Shown piece by piece: positions 51,289-59,915 of a stretch of 64,000 nt of DNA. A model generated the notes under the pieces. It ran no database searches. It was not told where the DNA came from and was given only the letters and a program-made list of their open reading frames with translations. Origin of the DNA: UBA1402 sp964575345 (GTDB taxonomy: Bacteria > Bacteroidota > Bacteroidia > Bacteroidales > UBA1402); assembly GCA_964575345.1 (NCBI GenBank), contig CAZNQD010000006.1, positions 6,965 through 70,964 on the forward strand, written 5' to 3'. The translations under genes were made by a program, and so were the position numbers. Each line of letters opens with the position of its first letter. The first letter of the stretch is position 1.

Positions 51289-52184
51289 TGTGGATCGATG
51301 GTTAAGTCTTGAATAGAGGCGGTATCAACAACAGGAATGGAAAAGTATTTTATTGAGCCCTTGCGTTTGGCCTGTTCAAACATGTCGTTCTCAAACTGAT
51401 GAATGAATTCTGTTTTCCTGCTGTTAATTAAAATATTTTTTATCTGGGCACTCACGTAATCCAGTGGCTGGGGGCTGCCGCTTGTAATGTAATCACTGAT
51501 GTACAAAAGATAACAGTAATTGCCGTCTTCGACTTCCAGAGACTTATTGTTGCGAAGAAATTTTTCCTGGTCGGCTATATTGGTCGGAATCTGATCCATC
51601 ACATCGTCCAAACTAGTCCAGGTTTCATGGAAATATTCATAAATGCTTGCGTTTTGATACGAATATTTCTCAATGTTGTCCAGCGATTCTGTATCGTTTT
51701 TTTTGTACCAGGTTTTCAATTTATCCAGTCCCGGAGCCGACAAGGGAACCTTGATAAACAATCCTTTTATCAGATTATTATTGGAAAGAAAGCGATCGGC
51801 GTTTTTTTCGTAATACTGCGCCATATCGGCCTCGGTCACTTCCGTTTCCATTTTTTCGTTCAGGGCCTGTTGCTGGTATTGGTATATGATGAGCGAGCGA
51901 CGGTAGTTTTCTACCATCCTGTTTATTTCCGGGCTTTGCCCCAGATTTTTACTGGCAGCCTCGTATAAAATGGCTTCCTTTACCCAGTTTTCGATGTAAG
52001 AATTGACAAAGCGTACGCTGTCGACTGAATTCAGGTCAGTTGGCAGAGCGTTTTGAATCTCATCAAGGTAAAGAGTAGCGTCTGAAACCTGAACAACGGC
52101 AACTCTGGGCGATTCGGTTTCCTTGCCCAGGCATGTCTGCAGCCAGGCAGGCACAAGCAATAACAACCAGAGTAGATGTTTCAT
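51285..52184 (-). CDS. SurA-like exported protein without recognisable PPIase domain
   Basis: 299 residues from the ATG at 52184. A signal peptide (LLWLLLLVPAWLQTCLG) leads into a helical region like the SurA N-domain (VNSYIENWVKEAILYEAASK, ADMAQYYEKNADRFLS). Unlike its neighbours I see no parvulin motif. It may act as a chaperone or partner of the flanking isomerases. A TATCTTTG box at 52202 gives it its own promoter, and the surA start overlaps its stop, so the two are translationally coupled. Confidence 0.7.
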   Translation of the reverse strand: MKHLLWLLLLVPAWLQTCLGKETESPRVAVVQVSDATLYLDEIQNALPTDLNSVDSVRFVNSYIENWVKEAILYEAASKNLGQSPEINRMVENYRRSLIIYQYQQQALNEKMETEVTEADMAQYYEKNADRFLSNNNLIKGLFIKVPLSAPGLDKLKTWYKKNDTESLDNIEKYSYQNASIYEYFHETWTSLDDVMDQIPTNIADQEKFLRNNKSLEVEDGNYCYLLYISDYITSGSPQPLDYVSAQIKNILINSRKTEFIHQFENDMFEQAKRKGSIKYFSIPVVDTASIQDLTIDPQ

Positions 52185-52201
52185 AGTCAAACATAAAAGC
52201 G

Positions 52202-52209
52202 CAAAGATA
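52202..52209 (-). promoter_or_regulatory. -7 box for the SurA-like pair
   Basis: The minus strand reads TATCTTTG, a TAnnTTTG match, 18 bp before the ATG at 52184. It lies in the 47-bp gap after the larger parvulin gene and may drive this gene, surA, the OstA-like gene and mutL. Confidence 0.5.
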
Positions 52210-52231
52210 CTAAAAAACCCTCAGTATTTGC

Positions 52232-54154
52232 TTATTCTGCCTTAAGGACCTGGAGATGTTCTTCGAAGATACTGACAGGATATTTTTGTTTCAGTTCTTT
52301 TATCCATTCCTTTTCCAGGTAGTCCTGGTAATCACCGACGACTGCTCCGCGTACGTCGGAATACTCTTCGGGCCCTTTTTTCAGGACTTTGCCTTTGGTG
52401 AACACGATCGGAAATGTTTTGCCCGGGTTCCAGTCGCCGCTTTTGAAAACCAATTTGTCCGTCGAGGCATATTCTCCCATTACGTAAAGCCCTTGTTCCA
52501 CCTTGATCAGAGTGGTGCTGTCGTTATTGAAGCTGCGTTTTAACACTACAGCCAGCGAATCGTCCTTTAATTTCGCGGCCATTTTTTTGGCCTTTTTGGC
52601 CGTAGCTTCGTCGGCGCAATGGATAACGGCTCCTTTGAATCTGGGTTTATCCCATGCATAGTCGGCTTTGTTGGCTTTGAAGTAAGCCGCCAGGCCTTCC
52701 TGATCTTCAACAGCCTTTTCCCAGACCTTTTGATTGCTGATTTCAAAAAGCAGAATACCGTCGTGGTATTCACGCATCAGATTTCCAAATTCCGGGTATT
52801 TCTTTTCAAGCCGGCTGTCTTCGTAGGCCAGTATCCTTTGTTCGGCGTAGTCTTCAAAAGCTGCAGGAACAGAGGTAATCAGGGATCTTCTTTGCAAATA
52901 GTATTCAGCAAAATCTGTAGCCGTTATGGAGTTTTGTTCGAAACTCGCCAGCACGGGAAGTCCGGCCGCCTCTGCTTTCAAGGCAGACTCCGGATTTTCG
53001 AGTCCGGCCAGGGCTTTTTCAAATTGAGCCAGGGCATTGGTATCCGGTTGATAACTGTAGTCCTTTTTTAATTTGTTTACCAGGGCCTTCCTGCCTGCCT
53101 GAGCTCTTTCATCGCGCTGCAAGGTGTTCTTGAGTTCTTCAAGAATTTCTTCTTTTTCGGGCAGGGGAGTGATTTCGAAGCGTTTTACAATATGCCAGCC
53201 GTAATCGGTTTTGAAAGGTTGGGAATAGTCGCCGTCTTTTAAACCGAACACCTGCTGTTCGTATTCGTAGGGCAGCGATCCCGGCCTTAATTCCTGGTAT
53301 TTTCCCCCTTTGCCCACCACGTAGCGGTCATCGTTGCGGGTATCAGCCACTTGGGCAAAATCCTGACCACTTTCGAGTAAGCCCCATATTTCGGTAATAT
53401 GTTGTTTGGCCGAATCTGCCACATCCTGCGGAGATCCGGTGGGAGCGGATTGAAGAATATGCCCAGAGATGTATTGTCCGGGAGCCTGGTGTTTGGCATT
53501 GAGTTTTACCAGATGAAAGCCGAATGAACTTCTGACGGGCAGGCTTATTTCTCCGGGTTGGATGTAAAAAGCGGCCTTGGCGATGGGATAGACCAGCCTG
53601 GAACAAAGGAAAGTCCCTATGCGACCTCCGTCCAGGCTCGAATTGTCCTGGGAATACTCAGCGGCCAGACGGGCAAAATCTTCCCCCTTAAGTATGCGTT
53701 CTCTCAGCTCCATGAGCTGATTGTACACAGCTAAAGTGTCCTGCGGGGCAGCGTTTTTGTCCAGCGGAATCAATATATGGCTCAGATCCACGTATTGGCT
53801 CATAAAAGCATATGCTTCGTCCATCAAGCTCTCTTCGGCCTGCTTATCGGTAAGATAGGGTGCCGTCAACTGGTTGCGGTAGCCTCTGAGTTCGGTAATA
53901 AATGCCTGAGTGGTATCCAGGCCCTGAGCTTTAGCTTCGGCCACCTTGAGCTTAAAGTTCACGAAGAGATCCAGGTATTCGTCCAGTTCTTTTTTGTCCA
54001 GAGAGTTCCCGTTATTGTTTTTCTTCCATTGGTATTCAAACTCCGATCTGAGTATTTCTTCTCCGTTGATATTCATCACTACCGGGTCATCGGCTTGAGC
54101 CCGGACATTTAAAAAAATAATTGATAAAAGACAGACTAACAAAATTTTTCTCAT
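52232..54154 (-). CDS. PpiD/SurA-type peptidyl-prolyl isomerase with two parvulin domains
   Basis: 640 residues. Signal peptide (ILLVCLLSIIFLNVRAQAD). Parvulin domain 1 is near residues 113-220 (VDLSHILIPLD, AAEYSQDNSSLDGGRIGTF, SSFGFHLVKL) and domain 2 near 225-330 (ISGHILQSAP, GLLESGQDFAQVA, DYGWHIVKRFE). The C-terminal half is helical/charged and ends in a family-typical DYLEKEWIKELKQKYPV. Periplasmic folding catalyst, probably for outer-membrane or surface proteins. Its promoter box lies inside the 3' end of recQ. Confidence 0.88.
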   Translation of the reverse strand: MRKILLVCLLSIIFLNVRAQADDPVVMNINGEEILRSEFEYQWKKNNNGNSLDKKELDEYLDLFVNFKLKVAEAKAQGLDTTQAFITELRGYRNQLTAPYLTDKQAEESLMDEAYAFMSQYVDLSHILIPLDKNAAPQDTLAVYNQLMELRERILKGEDFARLAAEYSQDNSSLDGGRIGTFLCSRLVYPIAKAAFYIQPGEISLPVRSSFGFHLVKLNAKHQAPGQYISGHILQSAPTGSPQDVADSAKQHITEIWGLLESGQDFAQVADTRNDDRYVVGKGGKYQELRPGSLPYEYEQQVFGLKDGDYSQPFKTDYGWHIVKRFEITPLPEKEEILEELKNTLQRDERAQAGRKALVNKLKKDYSYQPDTNALAQFEKALAGLENPESALKAEAAGLPVLASFEQNSITATDFAEYYLQRRSLITSVPAAFEDYAEQRILAYEDSRLEKKYPEFGNLMREYHDGILLFEISNQKVWEKAVEDQEGLAAYFKANKADYAWDKPRFKGAVIHCADEATAKKAKKMAAKLKDDSLAVVLKRSFNNDSTTLIKVEQGLYVMGEYASTDKLVFKSGDWNPGKTFPIVFTKGKVLKKGPEEYSDVRGAVVGDYQDYLEKEWIKELKQKYPVSIFEEHLQVLKAE

Positions 54155-54192
54155 AAAACAATCAGAATAATGTGAGCATTATCATACAAACG

Positions 54193-54200
54193 CAAAAATA
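54193..54200 (-). promoter_or_regulatory. -7 box for the two-domain parvulin gene
   Basis: The minus strand reads TATTTTTG, a TAnnTTTG match, about 39 bp before the ATG at 54154 and just after the recQ stop at 54207. Confidence 0.45.
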
Positions 54201-54206
54201 CGTTGT

Positions 54207-56387
54207 TTAGTTTCCGTACTCAGAAATAAATTTAATACGAACCAGGCGAATTTCTTCTTCGGTGTAATCACCACCCAGCACATCCATGGCTTCCTGGATG
54301 CTGTCGCTGGATGATTCTTTGAAGTAATCGAAAAGCTCTTCGATGTGTTCTTCGTCCATTACTTCTATCAGAAAATAGGAGATGTTTATTTTGGTGCCTG
54401 AGTATACAATAGCTTCGATTTCGTCGAGTAACTCCGAAAAACCCAAACCTTTGGTGTTGGCCAGGTCGTCCAATGCTACTTTGCGGTCGATGGCCTGAAT
54501 GATGGAAACTTTCAGTTTGGATTTATTGGCTACGGTACGAACACGCAAGTCCTCGGGACGTTCAATTTCGTTTTCTTCCACGTGAATTTTGATGAGCGAA
54601 AGAAAATCCTGACCGTAGCGTTTGGCCTTGCCGGCTCCCACTCCGGGAATATTCTGTAATTCGTCCATTGTTATGGGGTAGGTGGTGGCCATGGCTTCCA
54701 GCGAAGGGTCCTGAAAGATTACGTAAGGAGGAAGATTGAGTTGCTTGGAGATTTTTTTGCGCAAATTCTTAAGCATGGAAAACATGATGGGATCCACTGC
54801 ACTGGTTGCGCTGCCGTGCATTTGCATATCCTCTTCCATTTCCTCGTAATCCAGCTGCTCGGTCACCTTAAAGCTGCATGGTTTTTCCAGAAAATTTCTG
54901 CCCGGGTCGGTAATCTTGAGCAAGCCGTAATTTTCGATTTCCTTGTCCAGATAGCCATCAATAAGAGCCTGACGGATAACGGCATTCCAGATTTTTTCGT
55001 CCTCTTCGGCTCCTGTACCAAACAATTCCAGTTCGTTGTGTTTATAGGATACAACATCTGAGGTTTCATTGCCTGTCAAAACGTCAATGACGTGATCTGT
55101 TTTGAATTTCTCTTTGACAGCAATGACGGTTTCCAAAACCATAGAAAGTAATTCCTGAGCTTCCACTTGTTTTTTGGGGTTAATGCAATTGTCGCAATTG
55201 CCACAGTTTTCTTTATCGTAAGTTTCTCCGAAATAATGAAGTAAAGACTTCCTTCTGCACACCGATGACTCGGCATAAGCCGCGGTCTCCAGTAAAAGTT
55301 CTTTGCCGATTTCCTGTTCGGCCACAGGTTTGCCCTGCATAAATTTATCGAGTTTTTGCAGATCCTTGTTGGAATAAAAAACCAGACAATGTCCTTCACC
55401 ATCGTCGCGTCCGGCTCGTCCCGTTTCCTGATAATAACCTTCGAGGCTTTTGGGAATATCGTAATGAATGACAAAGCGCACATCCGATTTGTCTATTCCC
55501 ATCCCAAAAGCAATGGTTGCCACTATGACATCCACCCTTTCCATCAAAAAAGCGTCCTGGTTGGCTGTTCTGGTTTGTGAATCCATGCCGGCATGATAAG
55601 GGAGGGCTTTGATGCCGTTTACCTGCAGGGTTTCGGCCAGCTTCTCCACTTTTTTGCGGCTCAGGCAATAAATAATACCCGATTTGCCCGGGCTGGCCTT
55701 GATGTATTTAATGATGTCTTTATCGACGTTAGAGGTTTTGGCTCTGACCTCGTAAAAAAGATTGGGGCGGTTGAAGGATGATTTAAAAACAGTGGCATCC
55801 GTCATTCCCAGGTTTTTTTGAATATCGTGCTGCACTTTGGGTGTGGCGGTGGCTGTCAGCGCCACGATAGGCGCCCTGCCGATTTCGTTGATCAGGGGAC
55901 GGATACGCCGGTATTCCGGCCTGAAGTCATGGCCCCACTCCGAGATACAATGTGCTTCGTCCACTGCAAAGAGCGAAATGGGGATTTGTTTTAGAAAATC
56001 GATGTTTTCTTCTTTGGTAAGAGATTCGGGAGCTACGTAGAGCAATTTGGTTTTGCCCGACATAATATCGTTGCGTACCTGGTCTATGGCGGCCTTGTTC
56101 AAAGACGAATTAATAAAATGAGCCACCCCGTCTTCGTCGCTGAAATTACGCATGGAATCCACCTGATTCTTCATCAGAGCAATAAGAGGGGAAATAACTA
56201 TTGCCGTGCCTTTCATAAGCAGGGAAGGCAACTGGTAACATAAAGATTTTCCACCTCCGGTAGGCATGAGCACGAAAGTGTCCCTGCCTTCCATTATGTT
56301 CCGGATGATAGCTTCTTGATTTCCTTTGAAAGTGTCGAATCCAAAATACAACTTGAGACTTTCGGCCAAAGGATTGGATTTTGCCAT
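54207..56387 (-). CDS. recQ: ATP-dependent DNA helicase RecQ
   Basis: 726 residues from the ATG at 56387 (MAKSNPLAESLKLYFGFDT). Superfamily 2 motifs: Walker A MPTGGGKSLCYQLP, FAVDEAHCISEWGHDFRPEY, ALTATATPKVQ and QETGRAGRD. The RQC zinc site CRRKSLLHYFGE ... CGNCDNC follows, and a C-terminal HRDC-like region (YPITMDELQNIPGVGAGKAKR). It unwinds forked DNA in recombinational repair. The start at 56423 would fall in the promoter region. It is followed by the parvulin gene and preceded by clpX after about 90 bp. Confidence 0.95.
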   Translation of the reverse strand: MAKSNPLAESLKLYFGFDTFKGNQEAIIRNIMEGRDTFVLMPTGGGKSLCYQLPSLLMKGTAIVISPLIALMKNQVDSMRNFSDEDGVAHFINSSLNKAAIDQVRNDIMSGKTKLLYVAPESLTKEENIDFLKQIPISLFAVDEAHCISEWGHDFRPEYRRIRPLINEIGRAPIVALTATATPKVQHDIQKNLGMTDATVFKSSFNRPNLFYEVRAKTSNVDKDIIKYIKASPGKSGIIYCLSRKKVEKLAETLQVNGIKALPYHAGMDSQTRTANQDAFLMERVDVIVATIAFGMGIDKSDVRFVIHYDIPKSLEGYYQETGRAGRDDGEGHCLVFYSNKDLQKLDKFMQGKPVAEQEIGKELLLETAAYAESSVCRRKSLLHYFGETYDKENCGNCDNCINPKKQVEAQELLSMVLETVIAVKEKFKTDHVIDVLTGNETSDVVSYKHNELELFGTGAEEDEKIWNAVIRQALIDGYLDKEIENYGLLKITDPGRNFLEKPCSFKVTEQLDYEEMEEDMQMHGSATSAVDPIMFSMLKNLRKKISKQLNLPPYVIFQDPSLEAMATTYPITMDELQNIPGVGAGKAKRYGQDFLSLIKIHVEENEIERPEDLRVRTVANKSKLKVSIIQAIDRKVALDDLANTKGLGFSELLDEIEAIVYSGTKINISYFLIEVMDEEHIEELFDYFKESSSDSIQEAMDVLGGDYTEEEIRLVRIKFISEYGN

Positions 56388-56408
56388 AGCTACGTTTTTT
56401 GCTGAAAA

Positions 56409-56416
56409 CAAATTTA
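56409..56416 (-). promoter_or_regulatory. -7 box for recQ
   Basis: The minus strand reads TAAATTTG, a TAnnTTTG match, 21 bp before the ATG at 56387. It argues against the upstream ATG at 56423. Confidence 0.45.
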
Positions 56417-56479
56417 AAAACAAATCTTTCAGAATACCAACAAATAAACGAAAAAACTAGAATTATTTTCTGAAACGTA

Positions 56480-57715
56480 CTACTGCACCTTGAGCCTGGC
56501 CTGATTAGCTGCCTCAATTTTGGATTGAGCGTATTTTAAATCTATACGGATATTCTTTTTTTGCCTGGATGGAGTTTCGTACATCACGTCCATCATGATG
56601 GTTTCGGCGATGGAACGTAAACCTCTTGCACCAAGCTTAAATTCAATAGCTTTGTCTACAACGTATTCAAAGACATCATTGTCAAAGCTCAAAGTCACCC
56701 CGTCCATCTCGAAAAGCTTAACATATTGCTTAATGATGGAATTTTTCGGTTCTGTAAGAATGGCCCGTAATGCTTTACGATCCAGAGCTTCCAGATAGGT
56801 AAGTACAGGTAGCCTGCCGATGATTTCGGGAATCATTCCAAAGGCCTTGAGATCTTGTGGTGCAATGTATTGCAGCAAGTTCTCGCGGTCAATCCGGGCA
56901 ATTTGCCTGGAGGCTCCAAAACCGACCACCTGGGTATTTAAGCGAGCTGCTATCTTTTTTTCGATACCGTCAAAAGCACCACCGCAAATAAACAATATGT
57001 GTTGTGTATTAACGGCAATCATTTTTTGCTCGGGATGTTTACGCCCTCCCTGAGGCGGGACATTCACCACAGAGCCTTCGAGCAGTTTCAGCAAGCCCTG
57101 TTGTACTCCTTCGCCGCTGACGTCACGGGTGATGGAAGGATTATCTCCCTTGCGGGCAATCTTGTCTATTTCATCGATAAAAACAATGCCCTTTTCGGCA
57201 GCAGCCACGTCGTAGTCGGCCACCTGAAGCAGCCGTGTCAGCAGGCTTTCGATGTCTTCGCCCACGTAACCGGCCTCGGTAAGCACCGTGGCATCCACTA
57301 TGGTAAAAGGCACCTTCAGTTTTTTGGCTATGGTTTTTGCCAGCAAGGTTTTGCCAGTGCCGGTAGCCCCTACCATAATGATGTTTGATTTCTCTATTTC
57401 TACTTCGTCATCCTTTTTTGTTTGCATCAACCTTTTGTAATGGTTGTAAACCGAAACGGAAAGGAATTTTTTGGCTTCTTCCTGGCCAATGACGTATTGG
57501 TCCAGAAAAGCCTTGATTTCTTTGGGTTTGGGCAAATCTTCGGCTTTAAGCTTGAACTGTTTATTTTTTGACGAGCCGATAATTTCTTTGCTCATGTCGT
57601 GAGCCCTTTCTGCGCATTCTTCACAAATATGAGCCGAAATGCCCGAAATCAAAAGTTCAACTTCGTTGCGTGATCTGCCGCAAAAACTGCATTTATCCGT
57701 AGATGCTTTAGCCAT
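56480..57715 (-). CDS. clpX: ATP-dependent protease ATPase subunit ClpX
   Basis: 411 residues. The N-terminal zinc-binding domain has CSFCGRSRNEVELL and ICEECAERAHDM (four Cys). The AAA+ core has VGATGTGKTLLA (Walker A), GIVFIDEIDKIARK (Walker B), and sensor region LGARGLRSIAETIM near the end. It unfolds tagged proteins and feeds them to ClpP. It starts 2 bp after the clpP stop, in the usual clpP-clpX order. Confidence 0.97.
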   Translation of the reverse strand: MAKASTDKCSFCGRSRNEVELLISGISAHICEECAERAHDMSKEIIGSSKNKQFKLKAEDLPKPKEIKAFLDQYVIGQEEAKKFLSVSVYNHYKRLMQTKKDDEVEIEKSNIIMVGATGTGKTLLAKTIAKKLKVPFTIVDATVLTEAGYVGEDIESLLTRLLQVADYDVAAAEKGIVFIDEIDKIARKGDNPSITRDVSGEGVQQGLLKLLEGSVVNVPPQGGRKHPEQKMIAVNTQHILFICGGAFDGIEKKIAARLNTQVVGFGASRQIARIDRENLLQYIAPQDLKAFGMIPEIIGRLPVLTYLEALDRKALRAILTEPKNSIIKQYVKLFEMDGVTLSFDNDVFEYVVDKAIEFKLGARGLRSIAETIMMDVMYETPSRQKKNIRIDLKYAQSKIEAANQARLKVQ

Positions 57716-57717
57716 TA

Positions 57718-58383
57718 TTATTTGCTCTTCAACATCACCTCGTCGATCATTCCGTATTCTTTGGCTTCGGTGGCAGTCATCCAGTAGTCGCGGTCGGAAT
57801 CTTTTTCGATTTGATCAATACTTTGTCCGGAATGTGATGAGATAATAGAATACAACTCCTTTTTGATCTTCTGAATTTCTCTTACCGTGATTTCCATATC
57901 GGAGGCCTGTCCCTGAACTCCGCCCATGGGTTGATGAATCATTACCCTGGAATGTTTCAGTGCATAGCGTTTGCCTTTGGCGCCGGCTACCAGAAGTACG
58001 GCGGCCATCGAGGCGGCCATGCCTGTGCAAATGGTGGAAACATCACTGGAAATAAACTGCATGGTGTCGTAAATGCCCAGCCCGGCGTAAACAGCTCCTC
58101 CCGGAGAATTCAGGTACAAAGAAATGTCTTTGCCCGGGTCTGCAGAATCCAGGTAAAGCAGCTGAGCCTGTACTACGTTGGCGGTATAATCGTCCACCTG
58201 AGTTCCCAGGAAAATGATACGGTCCATCATCAGGCGTGAAAAAACATCCATTTGAGCTACATTCAATTGTCTCTCTTCGATAATGGTCGGAGAAATATAG
58301 CTGCCGGTAATTTTTGAATAGTGATCCAAAGCCATACCATCCATACCCAAATGACGGGTGGCGTATTTTCTAAAATCGTTCAT
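57718..58383 (-). CDS. clpP: ATP-dependent Clp protease proteolytic subunit
   Basis: 221 residues from the ATG at 58383 (MNDFRKYATRHLG). Serine protease with the catalytic Ser in CTGMAASMAAVLLVAG and the His in RVMIHQPMGG; the Asp lies further on. INLYLNSPGG-type strand is read as LYLNSPGGAVYAGLGIYDT. It forms the barrel that degrades substrates delivered by ClpX. The ATG overlaps the end of tig: tig stops at 58389 and clpP starts just below it. Confidence 0.96.
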   Translation of the reverse strand: MNDFRKYATRHLGMDGMALDHYSKITGSYISPTIIEERQLNVAQMDVFSRLMMDRIIFLGTQVDDYTANVVQAQLLYLDSADPGKDISLYLNSPGGAVYAGLGIYDTMQFISSDVSTICTGMAASMAAVLLVAGAKGKRYALKHSRVMIHQPMGGVQGQASDMEITVREIQKIKKELYSIISSHSGQSIDQIEKDSDRDYWMTATEAKEYGMIDEVMLKSK

Positions 58384-58388
58384 GCTTT

Positions 58389-59747
58389 TCAATTTTCATA
58401 AAGTTTATTGAATTCTTCGGCTGTAATGTTTTTTTCGTTCAACTTAACAGCAGACTTGAGGTAGTCGGCGACCTTGGCGCTATTGGTCTGGTCGCTCAGG
58501 TTCCTTGCCGTTTCGGGCTTTTTGAGCATTTCGGCAGCGTAGTTGTTCAATAAATCATCCGGGACGGACATCATGCCGTATTGGGCAAATTGAGCCCGGG
58601 TAACTTTTTTGGCGGTTTCCAGGACATCGGCTTCGCTTACCTGAATATCGTTGCGTTTGATGATTTGTTCTTTCATCAAATGCCATTTCAGTTCTTCGAT
58701 AATCTTGGGCATATCCTGTTCGATGGTTGCAGGATTGCGTTTTTCGTCGGCTACCAGGAGCCAGCGTTTCAGGAATTCAACGGGGAATTCCACGTCCTTG
58801 AGTTTTTTTACCAACTGTTTTTCGGCATCTACCATAAAACGATAATCGCTTTCGGGTGTAAACTGAGCTTCGATTTCAGCCTTCACTTTTGCGCGAAAAT
58901 CTGCTTCGGAAGTTACCTGGTCTTTGCCGTAAATCCGATCGAACAATTCCTGGTTGATTTCGGCTTCCTTGAAACGGCTGATTTCTTTTACTTCGAATTC
59001 AAAATCGGACTTGACTCCGACTGCTTTTTCTTTGGGCAGGTGCAGCATAGAAGCCAATTCTGCTTCGTGGCCTCCGGTGGCTTTATGGGGATTGAATCTG
59101 ACTTTGTCGCCGGGGTGAACACCCGTCATTTTGGCCTTTTCTTCTTCGCTTTTGAAGTAGGAAGGAAGAATAATGGCTTCTTCCACTTTTACGAGATCTT
59201 CTGAATCATTTTGACCTTCTTGGGGAAGCTCGGTCAGTATTCCTTTAATAGTGTCGCCTTCACCGGCTTCTTCGACCTTTTCGTAATTTCCGTCGCGACC
59301 GGCCAGCGATTTAATCTGTTTCTCCAGCATGTCGTCGTTGACCTCTATTTTGTAATAGGGGATGCTGTCTTTTTTATTTATCGTGAAATTAAGTTCGGGA
59401 GCCAGGGCAAGATCAAAAACGAACTCAAAATCTTCGCGGGTATTGAAATCCAGAGGAGCTTGTTGTTCGTTGGGGAGGGGCTCGCCCAAAATATTCAGAT
59501 TATTTTCTTTTATGTAATTGTATAAGGCTTCCGATACAATTTTATTGATTTCTTCTGCAAGCACGGCTTTGCCGTACATTTTTTGAATCAGACCCATGGG
59601 CACCATACCCGGGCGGAATCCCGGCACATTGGCCTTTTGACGATAGGTTTTAAGCGTTTTTTCTACTTTTTCCTGATAGTCAGCTTTGACTAAGTTGATT
59701 TTGATACTTGCATTGACCGAATCAATGATTTGTTTTTCTACATTCAT
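58389..59747 (-). CDS. tig: Trigger factor
   Basis: 452 residues from the ATG at 59747 (MNVEKQIIDSVNASIK). The ribosome-binding tail motif is VPGFRPGMVPMGLIQKMYGK, the FRPG signature of the family. A PPIase (FKBP-like) middle domain is present in the usual place but I cannot confirm its activity. The C-terminal helical domain is extended. It is the ribosome-bound chaperone for nascent chains. It has its own perfectly spaced promoter and heads the tig-clpP-clpX group. Confidence 0.93.
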   Translation of the reverse strand: MNVEKQIIDSVNASIKINLVKADYQEKVEKTLKTYRQKANVPGFRPGMVPMGLIQKMYGKAVLAEEINKIVSEALYNYIKENNLNILGEPLPNEQQAPLDFNTREDFEFVFDLALAPELNFTINKKDSIPYYKIEVNDDMLEKQIKSLAGRDGNYEKVEEAGEGDTIKGILTELPQEGQNDSEDLVKVEEAIILPSYFKSEEEKAKMTGVHPGDKVRFNPHKATGGHEAELASMLHLPKEKAVGVKSDFEFEVKEISRFKEAEINQELFDRIYGKDQVTSEADFRAKVKAEIEAQFTPESDYRFMVDAEKQLVKKLKDVEFPVEFLKRWLLVADEKRNPATIEQDMPKIIEELKWHLMKEQIIKRNDIQVSEADVLETAKKVTRAQFAQYGMMSVPDDLLNNYAAEMLKKPETARNLSDQTNSAKVADYLKSAVKLNEKNITAEEFNKLYEN

Positions 59748-59845
59748 GTTGTTGAAGTTTGAACCTGTCCTTTTGCTGAACAAGCTTTTCAAAGCAGGGC
59801 TTTGTCCTTCTGCTTGTTACTCTTAAAGGTATTTTTTTGGAGATG

Positions 59846-59876
59846 CAAAAATACTCTTAATCTTTGAATTGACAAA
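59846..59876 (-). promoter_or_regulatory. Complete promoter of tig (interleaved with CPBP promoter)
   Basis: On the minus strand TTTG (CAAA at 59873-59876 on the plus strand) is followed after exactly 19 bp by TATTTTTG (59846-59853). The leader to the tig ATG is about 90 nt. It interleaves with the opposite promoter at 59863-59893. Confidence 0.8.
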
Positions 59877-59893
59877 ACTTTGAATTAGGTTTG
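59863..59893 (+). promoter_or_regulatory. Complete promoter of the CPBP protease gene
   Basis: TTTG at 59863-59866 is followed after exactly 19 bp by TAGGTTTG at 59886-59893, the ideal Bacteroidota arrangement. The transcription start is expected near 59900. Confidence 0.8.
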
Positions 59894-59900
59894 CAAAAAA

Positions 59901-59915
59901 ATGCTCATTGAATGA
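59901..59915 (+). other. Five-codon mini-ORF overlapping the CPBP start
   Basis: ATG CTC ATT GAA TGA reads M-L-I-E-stop. Its TGA overlaps the CPBP ATG at 59912 (ATGA), and its ATG lies right at the predicted transcription start. It may be chance or a reinitiation element. No peptide function is suggested. Confidence 0.3.

Noticed and set aside
58581..59204. 207-residue plus-strand open frame
   Set aside because: Antisense shadow of trigger factor, with Phe/His-rich composition typical of such shadows.
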